Positions 1-8,492 of a stretch of DNA of 64,000 nucleotides are shown piece after piece; position 1 is the first letter of the stretch; every line of letters starts with the position of its first letter. The DNA lies in NCBI RefSeq assembly GCF_000429785.1, contig NZ_KE386952.1, positions 1 through 64,000 of the forward strand, written 5' to 3'. Both the position numbers and the translations under genes were made by a program. A model generated the notes under the pieces. That model did not search any database. It worked only from the letters and a program-made list of their open reading frames with translations, and was not told the DNA's origin. This DNA comes from Chitinibacter tainanensis DSM 15459. GTDB taxonomy: Bacteria; Pseudomonadota; Gammaproteobacteria; Burkholderiales; Chitinibacteraceae.

Positions 1-1082
1 ATCGATACGTTGTCACCTGGCATAACCATTTCAGTGCCTTCTGGCAGAGAAATCGCGCCAGTTACGTCCGTAGTACGGAAGTAGAACTGAGGACGGTAGT
101 TGCTGAAGAATGGAGTGTGACGACCACCCTCTTCTTTAGACAATACGTAGATCTCAGAAGTGAACTTGGTGTGCGGAGTGATTGAGCCTGGTTTAGACAG
201 AACTTGACCACGCTGAACTTCTTCACGCTTCGTTCCACGCAGCAGCGCGCCAATGTTGTCACCTGCTTGACCTTGGTCCAGCAGCTTACGGAACATCTCA
301 ACACCAGTACAAGTGGTCTTGATAGTTGGAACGATACCAACGATCTCGATCTCTTCACCTACTTTGATGATACCGCGCTCAACACGACCAGTAACTACAG
401 TACCACGACCAGAGATCGAGAATACGTCCTCAACTGGCATCAGGAAGGTACCATCCACTGCGCGCTCTGGCAGAGGAATGTAAGTATCCAGGGCTTCAGC
501 CAAGCGGAAGATAGCTGGCTCGCCGTACTCACCTTGATCGCCTTCCAGCGCTGAACGAGCTGAACCAACGATGATTGGAGTGTCATCACCTGGGAAGTCA
601 TATTTAGACAGCAGGTCACGAACTTCCATCTCAACCAGTTCCAACAACTCAGCGTCGTCAACCAGGTCAGCTTTGTTCATGAATACGATGATGTATGGTA
701 CGCCAACCTGACGAGACAACAGGATGTGCTCGCGAGTTTGTGGCATAGGACCATCAGCAGCAGATACAACCAGAATCGCGCCATCCATCTGAGCCGCACC
801 GGTAATCATGTTTTTCACATAATCCGCGTGACCTGGACAATCTACGTGAGCGTAGTGGCGAGTTTCAGTTTCGTATTCAACGTGAGCGGTATTAATGGTA
901 ATACCACGTGCTTTTTCTTCAGGAGCGCTATCGATCTGTGAGTAGTCTTTAGCTTCGCCACCGAATTTGCGAGTCAGTACAGTCGTGATCGCAGCAGTCA
1001 GAGTGGTTTTACCGTGGTCAACGTGACCAATGGTACCTACGTTAACGTGCGGCTTGGTCCGCGTAAACTTTTCCTTAGCCAT
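1..1082 (-). CDS. tuf: Elongation factor Tu (3' end beyond window)
   Basis: EF-Tu is the GTPase that delivers aminoacyl-tRNA to the ribosome. The reverse strand reads [20 protein letters not shown] from the ATG at 1082-1080. The GTP-binding motifs [14 protein letters not shown] and NKAD follow in order, and domain 2 begins near [14 protein letters not shown]. About 360 codons are present; the family is about 396 long, so roughly the last 35 residues lie outside the window. It sits directly downstream of tRNA-Tyr, tRNA-Gly and tRNA-Thr on the same strand. This matches the tufB-type operon of E. coli (thrU-tyrU-glyT-thrT-tufB), so it is probably cotranscribed from the promoter at 1444-1472. I see no frameshift in the visible part. 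Confidence 0.97.
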   Translation of the reverse strand, partial: MAKEKFTRTKPHVNVGTIGHVDHGKTTLTAAITTVLTRKFGGEAKDYSQIDSAPEEKARGITINTAHVEYETETRHYAHVDCPGHADYVKNMITGAAQMDGAILVVSAADGPMPQTREHILLSRQVGVPYIIVFMNKADLVDDAELLELVEMEVRDLLSKYDFPGDDTPIIVGSARSALEGDQGEYGEPAIFRLAEALDTYIPLPERAVDGTFLMPVEDVFSISGRGTVVTGRVERGIIKVGEEIEIVGIVPTIKTTCTGVEMFRKLLDQGQAGDNIGALLRGTKREEVQRGQVLSKPGSITPHTKFTSEIYVLSKEEGGRHTPFFSNYRPQFYFRTTDVTGAISLPEGTEMVMPGDNVS

Positions 1083-1139
1083 CGCTTTATTTCCTTCTCG
1101 AGAACTTGAAATAACAGATTAATGACGCATTGAAATGAA

Positions 1140-1214
<75 letters not shown>

Positions 1215-1224
1215 ATTTAATCAT

Positions 1225-1298
1225 TGGAGCGGGTGAAGGGAATCGAACCCTCGTCGTAAGCTTGGAAGGCTTCTGCTCTACCATTGAGCTACACCCGC
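1225..1298 (-). tRNA. tRNA-Gly (TCC)
   Basis: Reverse-strand cloverleaf with acceptor GCGGGTG pairing to the 3' CACCCGC, then T-CCA (CCA at 1227-1225). The anticodon loop CTTCCAA gives TCC (glycine). The T arm contains GGTTCGATTCC. Ten bases separate it from tRNA-Thr, so both are probably cut from one precursor. Confidence 0.96.
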
Positions 1299-1343
1299 GG
1301 CTTAATACTCAATTCGTTCTATCACACCCGCTTAGGGGGCAAC

Positions 1344-1429
1344 TGGTGGGGAGGGAAGGATTCGAACCTTCGAAGGCTAAGCCGCCGGAGTTACAGTCCG
1401 GACCCGTTGACCGCTTGGGTAACCTCCCC
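1344..1429 (-). tRNA. tRNA-Tyr (GTA)
   Basis: An 86-base class II tRNA with a long variable arm. The acceptor is GGGGAGG/CCTCCCC with A-CCA encoded at 1346-1344. The anticodon stem encloses CTGTAAC, giving GTA (tyrosine). The variable arm lies around CGGCGGCTTAGCCTTCGAAG. It is first in the tRNA-tuf operon; its 5' end lies about 8 bases from the expected transcription start. Confidence 0.96.
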
Positions 1430-1443
1430 GTCAAGAGCCACGC

Positions 1444-1472
1444 ATTATGGAGATGAACTTTGCCGTCGTCAA
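1444..1472 (-). promoter_or_regulatory. Sigma-70 type promoter of the tRNA-tuf operon
   Basis: On the minus strand the -35 box is TTGACG (1472-1467), the spacer is exactly 17 bases and the -10 box is CATAAT (1449-1444). Transcription should start near 1437, just before tRNA-Tyr at 1429. A 9-base inverted repeat (TGGAGATGA at 1448-1456, TCATCTCCA at 1482-1490) flanks it, with one arm inside the -10/spacer. Confidence 0.8.
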
Positions 1473-1529
1473 ACAGATTTTTCATCTCCACCCTCAGTTT
1501 TTGAATAAATACTTATTTTGCTTGGTAAT

Positions 1530-2330
1530 TTAGTTGCCGCGCGCACTGCCGCGGCTGCATACCAGCCACATCAGCCCCCCAATCACGATCATTGGCAAGC
1601 TCAACCACTGCCCCATGGAGAAGTTCATATACAGCAAGCCCAGGAAGTCATCTGGCTCACGCGCAAACTCAGCCACAAAGCGGAATACGCCATACCCTAA
1701 CAGGAATAGCGCCGAAATCTGGCCGGTTTTCCGCGGCTTGCTTGAGAACCACCACAAAATAGCAAACAGCAGCATACCTTCCAAAGCAAACTGATACAGC
1801 TGCGACGGATGACGCGGCAAACCATCGTGCGCCTGCGGGAAGACCATCGCCCACGGCATGGTGGCATCGGTTACGCGCCCCCACAATTCGCCATTAATGA
1901 AATTACCCAGCCGGCCCGCCGCCAAACCCAGCGGCACCAGCGGCGCAATAAAGTCAGTCACCTGCAAAAAGCTGCGCCCGGTTTTACGGCCAAATAGATA
2001 CATCGCCACCAATACGCCGAGAAAACCGCCATGAAAGGCCATGCCACCTTCCCACAGCTTAAAAATGCTCAGCGGATGCTGCAGATAAAAATCAAATTTG
2101 TAGAAGAACACGTACCCTAAACGTCCACCAAGGATCACCCCTAACACACCGTAAAACAGCAGATCATCCATTTCCGCTACATGCCAGCCCGGCGGGTTGC
2201 CATTGCGAATCCGCATCCGCCCCAGCAACAAAAAGAGCACAAAGCCCACCAGATACATCAGACCGTACCAATGAATACCCACTGGCCCCAAGTGAATGGC
2301 CACCGGATCAAACTGCGGATGAGTCAACAT
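1530..2330 (-). CDS. lgt: Prolipoprotein diacylglyceryl transferase
   Basis: Lgt transfers diacylglycerol from phosphatidylglycerol to the lipobox cysteine of prelipoproteins, in the inner membrane. The 266-residue product has about seven hydrophobic segments. It carries the family signature [16 protein letters not shown] and the N-terminal HWYGLMYL motif. I start it at the ATG at 2330 ([11 protein letters not shown]), because AGGAAG lies about 8 bases upstream and homologues begin this way. A longer in-frame start at 2402 would add 24 atypical residues. It ends about 60 bases before the tRNA promoter with no clear terminator between, so read-through is possible. It is divergent from ilvD. 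Confidence 0.95.
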   Translation of the reverse strand: MLTHPQFDPVAIHLGPVGIHWYGLMYLVGFVLFLLLGRMRIRNGNPPGWHVAEMDDLLFYGVLGVILGGRLGYVFFYKFDFYLQHPLSIFKLWEGGMAFHGGFLGVLVAMYLFGRKTGRSFLQVTDFIAPLVPLGLAAGRLGNFINGELWGRVTDATMPWAMVFPQAHDGLPRHPSQLYQFALEGMLLFAILWWFSSKPRKTGQISALFLLGYGVFRFVAEFAREPDDFLGLLYMNFSMGQWLSLPMIVIGGLMWLVCSRGSARGN

Positions 2331-2495
2331 CAAAATCTTCCTATTCGGGATATGGCAGCGATTATATGCGCAGAGCGCCCTTGCTGCGCAGCATTGCGGC
2401 AAACCAGTATTTACAGTCGCCGCCTAACGTCCACACCAGCATGCCTGATTTTCGTTACAATGGCCGCTCAGTTATTTCACTGATAGAGATTGATC

Positions 2496-4355
2496 ATGCC
2501 TGCTTATCGTTCCCGCACCACCACCCACGGCCGCAATATGGCCGGTGCTCGCGCCCTGTGGCGTGCCACCGGCATGAAAGACGGCGATTTTGGCAAACCG
2601 ATTATCGCCATTGCCAACTCATTCACCCAATTCGTACCCGGGCATGTGCATTTACACAATCTGGGTCAGTTGGTGGCACGTGAGATCGAAAAAGCAGGCG
2701 GTATTGCCAAAGAATTCAACACCATTGCGGTGGATGACGGTATCGCCATGGGTCATGGCGGCATGCTGTATTCACTACCAAGCCGTGATCTGATTGCCGA
2801 CTCGGTGGAATACATGGTGAACGCCCACTGTGCCGACGCGCTAGTGTGCATCTCCAATTGCGACAAGATCACCCCAGGGATGCTGATGGCCGCCCTGCGC
2901 CTGAATATTCCGGTGATTTTTGTTTCTGGCGGCCCAATGGAAGCCGGCAAGGTGAATTGGCAAGGCGAAGTGCGCAAACTCGATCTGGTAGATGCCATGG
3001 TGGAAGCCGCCAACCCGAACGTCTCTGACGACGAAGTGGCCGCCGTTGAACGCAGCGCCTGCCCGACCTGTGGCTCTTGCTCCGGCATGTTCACCGCCAA
3101 CTCGATGAACTGCTTGACGGAAGCCTTGGGCCTGTCTTTGCCTGGCAATGGCTCGCTGCTCGCCACCCACGGCGATCGCAAGCAACTTTTCCTGCAGGCG
3201 GGTCGCACCATCGTCGAGCTGGCCAAACGCTATTACGAAGGCGAAGACAGCAGCGTATTGCCACGCAATATCGCCACCTTCGAAGCTTTCGAAAACGCCA
3301 TTGCACTCGATATCGCCATGGGCGGCTCCACCAACACTGTCTTGCACCTACTAGCGGCCGCCAATGAAGCCGGCGTGAACTTCACCATGCAGGATATCGA
3401 CCGGATGAGCCGGAAAGTGCCATGCCTATCTAAAGTGGCCCCAGCCACTCAGAAATACCACATGGAAGACGTGCACCGTGCAGGCGGGGTAATCGGGATT
3501 TTGGCCGAACTGGATCGCGCCGGACTCATTCATCGCGATGTACCGACCGTTCACGCCAGCAGCATGGGCGCCAGCATTGATCAGTGGGACATCGTTAAAA
3601 ACAGCCCGGATAGCCTCGCACACCTGCTCTACCGTGCCGCGCCAGGCGGCGTACCGACCACCATCGCCTTCAGCCAGAGCATGCGCTGGCCAGAGCTCGA
3701 TCTGGATCGCGCCAACGGCTGTATCCGCAACAAAGAAAACGCCTACTCGCAAGACGGCGGGATCGCCGTGCTGTACGGCAATATCGCTGAGCGCGGTTGT
3801 ATTGTAAAAACCGCCGGAGTGGATGAATCCATCCTCAAATTTACCGGTCGCGTCCGGATTTTCGAATCGCAAGACGACGCCGTTGCCGGCATTCTGGACG
3901 ATCAAGTAGTGGCCGGTGATGTGGTACTGATTCGTTACGAAGGCCCCAAAGGCGGCCCGGGTATGCAGGAAATGCTCTACCCTACCTCCTACCTGAAATC
4001 AAAAGGCTTGGGCAAAGCCTGCGCACTGCTGACTGATGGTCGCTTCTCGGGGGGTACATCCGGCTTGTCGATCGGCCACGTTTCACCTGAAGCCGCCGAG
4101 GGTGGCGCGATTGGTCTAGCTAAAGAAGGCGACCAACTGGAAATCGATATTCCAAACCGCACCATCAATTTGCTGGTCAGCACCGAAGAGCTCGCTGCCC
4201 GCCGCGCCGAAATGGAAAGCCGTGGCAGCAAAGCCTGGCAACCTGAACAGCGCGAACGTTTCGTCAGCGCGGCCTTGCGCGCCTACGCCGCAATGACGAC
4301 TTCGGCCGATACAGGCGCGATTCGCGATGTGAGCCAAGTGGAGCGCAAAAAGTAA
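2496..4355 (+). CDS. ilvD: Dihydroxy-acid dehydratase
   Basis: IlvD converts 2,3-dihydroxy-isovalerate and 2,3-dihydroxy-3-methylvalerate to the keto acids of valine and isoleucine synthesis, using an Fe-S cluster and Mg2+. The 619-residue product, the usual length, begins [20 protein letters not shown]. Cluster cysteines appear in [10 protein letters not shown] and [19 protein letters not shown]. The ATG at 2496 is preferred over an in-frame TTG at 2490 because it matches the family N-terminus. Upstream is TACAAT at 2456-2461, a plausible -10 without a good -35. A strong terminator follows at 4373-4399. The gene stands alone, not with other ilv genes. Confidence 0.97.
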   Translation: MPAYRSRTTTHGRNMAGARALWRATGMKDGDFGKPIIAIANSFTQFVPGHVHLHNLGQLVAREIEKAGGIAKEFNTIAVDDGIAMGHGGMLYSLPSRDLIADSVEYMVNAHCADALVCISNCDKITPGMLMAALRLNIPVIFVSGGPMEAGKVNWQGEVRKLDLVDAMVEAANPNVSDDEVAAVERSACPTCGSCSGMFTANSMNCLTEALGLSLPGNGSLLATHGDRKQLFLQAGRTIVELAKRYYEGEDSSVLPRNIATFEAFENAIALDIAMGGSTNTVLHLLAAANEAGVNFTMQDIDRMSRKVPCLSKVAPATQKYHMEDVHRAGGVIGILAELDRAGLIHRDVPTVHASSMGASIDQWDIVKNSPDSLAHLLYRAAPGGVPTTIAFSQSMRWPELDLDRANGCIRNKENAYSQDGGIAVLYGNIAERGCIVKTAGVDESILKFTGRVRIFESQDDAVAGILDDQVVAGDVVLIRYEGPKGGPGMQEMLYPTSYLKSKGLGKACALLTDGRFSGGTSGLSIGHVSPEAAEGGAIGLAKEGDQLEIDIPNRTINLLVSTEELAARRAEMESRGSKAWQPEQRERFVSAALRAYAAMTTSADTGAIRDVSQVERKK

Positions 4356-4372
4356 GTCAATTTGACTGTTAC

Positions 4373-4399
4373 AAAAAGCGGCCTGCGGGCCGCTTTTTT
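4373..4399 (+). terminator. Rho-independent terminator after ilvD
   Basis: The stem AAAGCGGCC/GGCCGCTTT has a short loop and runs into six T. It lies 18 bases after the ilvD stop codon. Confidence 0.9.
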
Positions 4400-4439
4400 A
4401 TTGTTGGGTATATCTCTATAGGTATTAATCAATAAGACC

Positions 4440-4454
4440 TGCAGGGCAATACCC
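4440..4454 (+). repeat. Dispersed motif TGCAGGGCAATACCC, copy A
   Basis: A 15-base sequence in the intergenic DNA before the unknown gene at 4532. It is identical to copy C on the opposite strand at 38907-38921 after prfA. Confidence 0.6.
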
Positions 4455-4531
4455 CCCATCCCGACCAATGGCATTGAGTTTATTTGCCTCCTGCCGATAC
4501 AGGCCATTATCCAGCCCAGCAGGAGCGCATC

Positions 4532-5203
4532 ATGCAAGCCCTCGACAGCAGCCGCTTTAACCCCAGCACATTACTGCCAGGCTGGGCAGCCCCAACAACT
4601 AATACCCGCCACAGCCAGCAACCCTCCGCCCTCAGCCAACACAATCAGCAGCTGGGCCGCGACACCAGTCAAGCTGCGCAAGCCATGCTCGGCCAGCTGG
4701 CCGGCCAATTATTTGGTCAGCAAGACTTCAAAATCGAATGGGATGAGGTAAGCCTTGCCGCTGCCACCACGGCCGGTGCAGCAGCGAGCGTCAGCAGCAA
4801 TGGCGCCCAGCAAACCAGCAGCGCCGCCTTTCTTTTGCGCGAAGAGAGTCAATTCAAGGGGCGCGGCACCATTAGCACTGCCGATGGCCGCCAATTTGAG
4901 TTTGAATTTGAACTTAGCTTTAGTCGCGAACAAACTGCAGCATTTAGCTCGCAAACCAACGCGGCGGCCCCCACCAGCGAGCGTGAGCCAGCCCAAACGC
5001 GCAGTGACGCCACCCCACTAAGTTTGCAGTTTGGCGGCCTCGCCGATGAGTTACTACAGCAGCTCAGCCCAGAGCCGGTGGGGCAAGCCCTTAAAATCAA
5101 TGATCAACCCGCCCAGCTACTGGTTAAGCTGCTGAATTTACCCGCTGGCGAACGGTTTCTGGATTGGCAAGGCCAGCGGCAAGGGCTCGATACCCAAGCC
5201 TAA
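4532..5203 (+). CDS. Unknown protein, Ala/Gln/Ser-rich
   Basis: I do not recognise the family. The 223-residue product has no signal peptide or membrane segment. Residues 1-60 are rich in Gln, Ser and Ala. A core around DFKIEWDEVSLAAATT is followed by KGRGTISTADGRQ and by a strikingly alternating FEFEFELSFSRE that looks like an amphipathic beta strand. The C-terminus (ALKINDQPAQLLVKLLNLPAGERFLDWQGQ) looks globular. The ATG at 4532 has AGGAG 7 bases upstream, which supports it over an earlier in-frame start at 4484. It is a single gene between two terminators. The well-placed ribosome binding site and consistent coding composition make it a real gene; its function is open. Confidence 0.8.
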   Translation: MQALDSSRFNPSTLLPGWAAPTTNTRHSQQPSALSQHNQQLGRDTSQAAQAMLGQLAGQLFGQQDFKIEWDEVSLAAATTAGAAASVSSNGAQQTSSAAFLLREESQFKGRGTISTADGRQFEFEFELSFSREQTAAFSSQTNAAAPTSEREPAQTRSDATPLSLQFGGLADELLQQLSPEPVGQALKINDQPAQLLVKLLNLPAGERFLDWQGQRQGLDTQA

Positions 5204-5210
5204 ATGCAAA

Positions 5211-5234
5211 CAGGGGCTAGCCAGCCCCTGTTTT
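5211..5234 (+). terminator. Rho-independent terminator
   Basis: The stem CAGGGGCT/AGCCCCTG with an AGCC loop is followed by TTTT, 7 bases after the stop of the unknown gene. Confidence 0.85.
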
Positions 5235-5255
5235 CCTGCCCTTCGATTGCAGTAT

Positions 5256-5675
5256 TTATTTGCCGATGGCGGCGGTATCGATCAGATCTTCCAGCAAGCG
5301 CAAAACCGCGTCGCCGCTCATTTCAAACGGGGTAAATTCGGCCCGCGCCGAATACTTGAGCAACAGGGCCGCATTGACCTTGGCCAAATTCACCTGCCCC
5401 ATGGTCCAATCAGAGAAACGCCGCTCATTGATCTCGGCAAAGTGCAGCAATTCCACCTGCCCATGCCGCGGATCACGCCCGATGATGTTATACAGCGAAG
5501 ATACAGCCGCGCGGCTGCCTTCCAGCACCTGCACAAAAGTGCCACCGCTATAGCAAAGTACGCCGGTGATGCCGATGGCCGGATTATTTTGCCGCGAGCT
5601 ACGCAGGATTGAATCCAGCAACTCGGTATTCATCGCGCCAGCTGCACGGCTGGCATAAATCAAGCGCACCAACAT
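5256..5675 (-). CDS. BLUF-domain blue-light photoreceptor
   Basis: BLUF proteins bind FAD and sense blue light through a Tyr-Gln hydrogen-bond switch. The 139-residue product is essentially one BLUF domain plus a short helical tail. With the start at 5675 (MLVRLIYASRAAG) the diagnostic residues are Tyr7, Asn31 (NPAIGITG), Gln49 (FVQVLEG), Trp90 and Met92 (SDWTMG), so it should be photoactive. No EAL, cyclase or DNA-binding output is attached, so it must act through a partner. GAGG lies 6-7 bases before the ATG at 5675; in-frame GTG (5687) and ATG (5681) upstream lack such spacing. It begins 12 bases after the folE stop and is probably cotranscribed with it. Confidence 0.92.
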   Translation of the reverse strand: MLVRLIYASRAAGAMNTELLDSILRSSRQNNPAIGITGVLCYSGGTFVQVLEGSRAAVSSLYNIIGRDPRHGQVELLHFAEINERRFSDWTMGQVNLAKVNAALLLKYSARAEFTPFEMSGDAVLRLLEDLIDTAAIGK

Positions 5676-5687
5676 ACCCATCCTCAC

Positions 5688-6398
5688 TTAACGTTTATTG
5701 TTAATCAGCGACAAGAATTCCAGCCGCAAGTGCGTATCTTTCAGGAATACGCCGCGCATCACGCTATTGATCATTTTTGAGTCACTGTCTTTCACACCAC
5801 GCCAGTGCATGCAGAAATGATCAGCTTCCATCACAATCGCCAGGCCATCTGGATTCACCTTGCTCTGCAAGAGATCGGCCATCTGGGTCACGGCTTCTTC
5901 CTGAATCTGTGGCCGTGACATCACCCATTCAGCCAACCGCGCATATTTTGACAGGCCGATCAAGTTGGAATGTTGATTTGGCAGAATACCGATCCACAAT
6001 TTTCCGATAATTGGGCACAAATGATGCGAGCATGCGCTGCGCACAGTGATCGGGCCAACGATCATCAGTTCATTCAGATGCTCGACATTCGGAAACTCGG
6101 TCACCGCGGGCTGCTTCACATAGCGACCACGGAAAACCTCATTCAGATACATCTTGGCCACCCGACGGGCGGTGTCTTGGGTGTTGTGATCGTTATCGGT
6201 ATCGATCACTAGGCTATTGAGCACTTCTACCATCTTGCTTTGCACTTCGGCCAGCAATTCGCTCATTTCGCCTTCTTCGATAAAGTCAGCGATATTGTCA
6301 TTCGCATGAAAGCGGCGGTCGGCCTGCAGCAGGCGGTAGCGAATACGCTGCGAAACAGGCGTCGCAGCCACGGCGGTCGAATCTGATTTGCTCACCAT
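5688..6398 (-). CDS. folE: GTP cyclohydrolase I
   Basis: FolE converts GTP to 7,8-dihydroneopterin triphosphate, the first step towards folate and pterins. The 236-residue product contains the zinc-site region CSHHLCPIIGKLWIG and the later HFCMHWRGVKDSDS, giving Cys-x2-His plus a distal Cys as in the family. RPQIQEEAVTQMADLL is the usual conserved helix. The sequence around CSHHLCP departs from the E. coli CEHHFVTI version. I start it at the ATG at 6398 (MVSKSDST), which has AAGGA about 5 bases upstream; the open frame runs further up through a hairpin and is unlikely to be translated. It precedes the BLUF gene by 12 bases. Confidence 0.93.
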   Translation of the reverse strand: MVSKSDSTAVAATPVSQRIRYRLLQADRRFHANDNIADFIEEGEMSELLAEVQSKMVEVLNSLVIDTDNDHNTQDTARRVAKMYLNEVFRGRYVKQPAVTEFPNVEHLNELMIVGPITVRSACSHHLCPIIGKLWIGILPNQHSNLIGLSKYARLAEWVMSRPQIQEEAVTQMADLLQSKVNPDGLAIVMEADHFCMHWRGVKDSDSKMINSVMRGVFLKDTHLRLEFLSLINNKR

Positions 6399-6446
6399 CA
6401 CATCCTTGAGATTAGGGCCTGGCTCAACCAGTATATACCCAGAAAC

Positions 6447-6470
6447 AAAAAAGGCTACTGACGAGTAGCC
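6447..6470 (-). terminator. Terminator-like hairpin in the folE leader
   Basis: On the minus strand GGCTACT CGTC AGTAGCC is followed by six T (6452-6447). It lies about 50 bases upstream of the folE start and downstream of the tRNA-Phe terminator. It is either a second terminator for the tRNA transcript or a leader attenuator for folE; the sequence does not decide. Confidence 0.65.
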
Positions 6471-6530
6471 TATCACAAAGCCTGCGCCTTGCTCAGTGAA
6501 AATTTTTTGTCGCGCCCAATGGCTGGGCGA

Positions 6531-6561
6531 AAAAAAACCCGCTCAGCAGAGCGGGTTTTAA
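6531..6561 (-). terminator. Rho-independent terminator of tRNA-Phe
   Basis: On the minus strand the stem AACCCGCTCTGC/GAGCGGGTT is followed by a run of T (6538-6531). It begins a few bases after the tRNA-Phe CCA. Confidence 0.85.
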
Positions 6562-6568
6562 AATTGGG

Positions 6569-6644
6569 TGGTGGCCAATCGCGGAATCGAACCACGGACA
6601 CGCGGATTTTCAATCCGCTGCTCTACCAACTGAGCTAATTGGCC
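6569..6644 (-). tRNA. tRNA-Phe (GAA)
   Basis: A 76-base cloverleaf on the reverse strand. Acceptor GGCCAAT/ATTGGCC, discriminator A, CCA encoded at 6571-6569. The anticodon loop TTGAAAA gives GAA (phenylalanine). The T arm contains GGTTCGATTCC. It is a single-gene unit with its own promoter and terminator. Confidence 0.97.
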
Positions 6645-6676
6645 ACTTTTCTACGCAGCTTGCTGCGAGAAGCGGA

Positions 6677-6705
6677 ATTAAACACTAGCTACGCCCTAGC
6701 GTCAA
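6677..6705 (-). promoter_or_regulatory. Sigma-70 type promoter of tRNA-Phe
   Basis: On the minus strand TTGACG (6705-6700), a 17-base spacer and TTTAAT (6682-6677). The expected start near 6670 leaves a leader of about 25 bases containing the small hairpin CGCAGC/GCTGCG. The -35 is identical to that of the tRNA-tuf promoter. Confidence 0.75.
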
Positions 6706-6820
6706 ACCTTTTTGGCGCTTAATTATTTAGAGTATTGTTTTGGCAGTGCTTTTAATTGCGAACCAAGCCGCGCTTTGGTGGTCGTATTGAAGACTTTCAA
6801 CCAATAATGGATCAGCGCAT

Positions 6821-7300
6821 ATGGAATTACTTTGGTGGGGTATTGCGCTCGGCTGCATGCTGCTGGGCTTGGCTGGGATTATTTTGCCGCTACTGCCCTC
6901 AACGCCACTGATCTTTGCCGGCATGCTGATTTTAGCTTGGCATGGTGATTTTCAACTGGTGGGCGGCTGGACGCTGGCCGTACTAGCTGGGCTAATGCTG
7001 ATCGCCAGCGCGCTGGATTATCTGGCCGGCGCACTGGGCGCCAAAATGGCCGGCGCCAGCCGCAGTGCCGTGTTAGGCGCCACCATAGGCGCAGTCCTCG
7101 GAGTTTTTGCTGGCCCAATCGGGCTGATTTTCGGGCCGCTAGTGGGTGCGACGGCGGGCGAACTCTATGCTGGCCGGGCGGCTTGGCAGGCCGGCAAGGT
7201 GGGGATCGCCAGCTGGCTAGGCACCATGCTGGGCAATTTGGCCAAATTACTGCTGGCTTTGCTGATGCTCGGGATTTTTTGGGCGGCATACTTTATCTAG
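6821..7300 (+). CDS. DUF456-family membrane protein
   Basis: The 159-residue product is almost entirely hydrophobic, with about four membrane segments. It has the DUF456 signature: an N-terminal GLAGIILPLLPSTPLIFAGM and a glycine-rich later half (GAKMAGASRSAVLGATIGAV, FGPLVGATAGELYAGR). The function of DUF456 proteins is not established; an inner-membrane location is expected. The ATG at 6821 gives the usual N-terminus. The gene stands alone on the plus strand between tRNA-Phe and the convergent corA, with a shared bidirectional terminator at 7311-7340. Confidence 0.88.
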   Translation: MELLWWGIALGCMLLGLAGIILPLLPSTPLIFAGMLILAWHGDFQLVGGWTLAVLAGLMLIASALDYLAGALGAKMAGASRSAVLGATIGAVLGVFAGPIGLIFGPLVGATAGELYAGRAAWQAGKVGIASWLGTMLGNLAKLLLALLMLGIFWAAYFI

Positions 7301-7310
7301 CCGCAAACAA

Positions 7311-7340
7311 TTTTAAGGGGTATCGCTTGATACCCCTTAA
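7311..7340. terminator. Bidirectional terminator between DUF456 gene and corA
   Basis: AAGGGGTATC GCTT GATACCCCTT is a 10-bp perfect stem between convergent genes. TTTTAA on the left and AAATA on the right give only short U-runs, so efficiency is uncertain. Confidence 0.65.
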
Positions 7341-7364
7341 ATAGAAAGATTTACACAGCCATAC

Positions 7365-8492
7365 CTACCTGAAGTATTCGCGCGAGATCCAGCGTCTAGC
7401 CCAAAAAAAGCCACCTAAGCCGATCCCCAGCACCGCCATCAGCGCCAGCACCGCCCAATAGCCATAACGCCATTTCAACTCGGGCATGTACTCAAAATTC
7501 ATCCCATATATCCCGGCAATCAGCGTGAGCGGGCTGAAAATAATGGTAAACACGGTCAGCGTGCGCATTTGCGCATTCATCTGCTGCGACTGCAACGCCA
7601 GATAGCTATCCTGCAGGCCAGAAATCACCTCGCGCAGCGCCTCCACACTCTCGATCAGCTGCACCGTATGGTCGTACACATCACGCAAATACAGCTGCGT
7701 TTCGTCGTGGAAGAAGTCAGCCTCATCCCGCTGCAGGATATTAATCACCTCGCGCAACGGCCACAGCCCACGCTTTAGCGCCTGCAGCGAGCGCCGATGC
7801 TGCTGGATTTCCTGCATTTGCCGCGGATGTAGCCCCTCGTTGATCTCGTCTTCCAGCTCATCGATCCGCTCGCCCAGCTGCTCCAGCACGGCAAAATATC
7901 GGTCAACGAGCTTGTCCAGTAGCGCATAGACCAGATAATCAGCGCCAAATTTACGCACTTGCGACTCGGTATTGCGCAATAACTCACGAATTGCGGTAAA
8001 GGTGCCGGTGGGTTTTTCCTGAAAGGTGAGCACAAAATCACGCCCCAGTATGATGCTGATCTGTTCGGAGCAAATCAGGTCATCTTCATCCAGCGCCACC
8101 ATGCGCGCGGTGATATACAAATACCCCGGGTATTGCTCGACCTTGGGCCGCTGCTGGGTATTAAGGATGTCTTCCAGCACCAAGGGGTGCAGCCGGAAAC
8201 GTTGGCCAATAAGCTGCAGCAGCGACACATCCTGCAAGCCATGTAGATTCAGCCAGAAGGTGTCATAGGTCGGCTTAAATTCACGCCCTTGCTCAAGACT
8301 AGTGAACTGAGTGGTCAGAAATTCGCTGTCTTGTCGGCCATATTCGATCAGGGTGGCCAAAGTCGGCTGTGCCTCTTGCTGGCCCACATATTGCAATGTA
8401 CCGGGCGCAGCGCCGGCTTTACTGGCCTTTAGGGTGGCTTTTAATCGCCGGCGATGGTGTGCAGTGACAGGGTCACGCCGATGTTTTCCCAT
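7365..8492 (-). CDS. corA: CorA-family Mg2+/Co2+ transporter
   Basis: CorA channels are pentameric inner-membrane Mg2+ transporters. The 375-residue product has a long soluble N-terminal domain with a helical stalk, then two C-terminal membrane segments. The selectivity motif GMN is in IYGMNFEYMPEL near residue 330, and a basic tail RRWISREYFR ends the protein. The ATG at 8492 has GAGGAA about 8 bases upstream. That start lies inside the 3' end of ppx, so the genes overlap by 52 bases in different frames, suggesting translational coupling. The first 30 residues are unusually basic (KHRRDP, HHRRRLKATLKASK), probably because they are written over ppx codons. Confidence 0.94.
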   Translation of the reverse strand: MGKHRRDPVTAHHRRRLKATLKASKAGAAPGTLQYVGQQEAQPTLATLIEYGRQDSEFLTTQFTSLEQGREFKPTYDTFWLNLHGLQDVSLLQLIGQRFRLHPLVLEDILNTQQRPKVEQYPGYLYITARMVALDEDDLICSEQISIILGRDFVLTFQEKPTGTFTAIRELLRNTESQVRKFGADYLVYALLDKLVDRYFAVLEQLGERIDELEDEINEGLHPRQMQEIQQHRRSLQALKRGLWPLREVINILQRDEADFFHDETQLYLRDVYDHTVQLIESVEALREVISGLQDSYLALQSQQMNAQMRTLTVFTIIFSPLTLIAGIYGMNFEYMPELKWRYGYWAVLALMAVLGIGLGGFFWARRWISREYFR

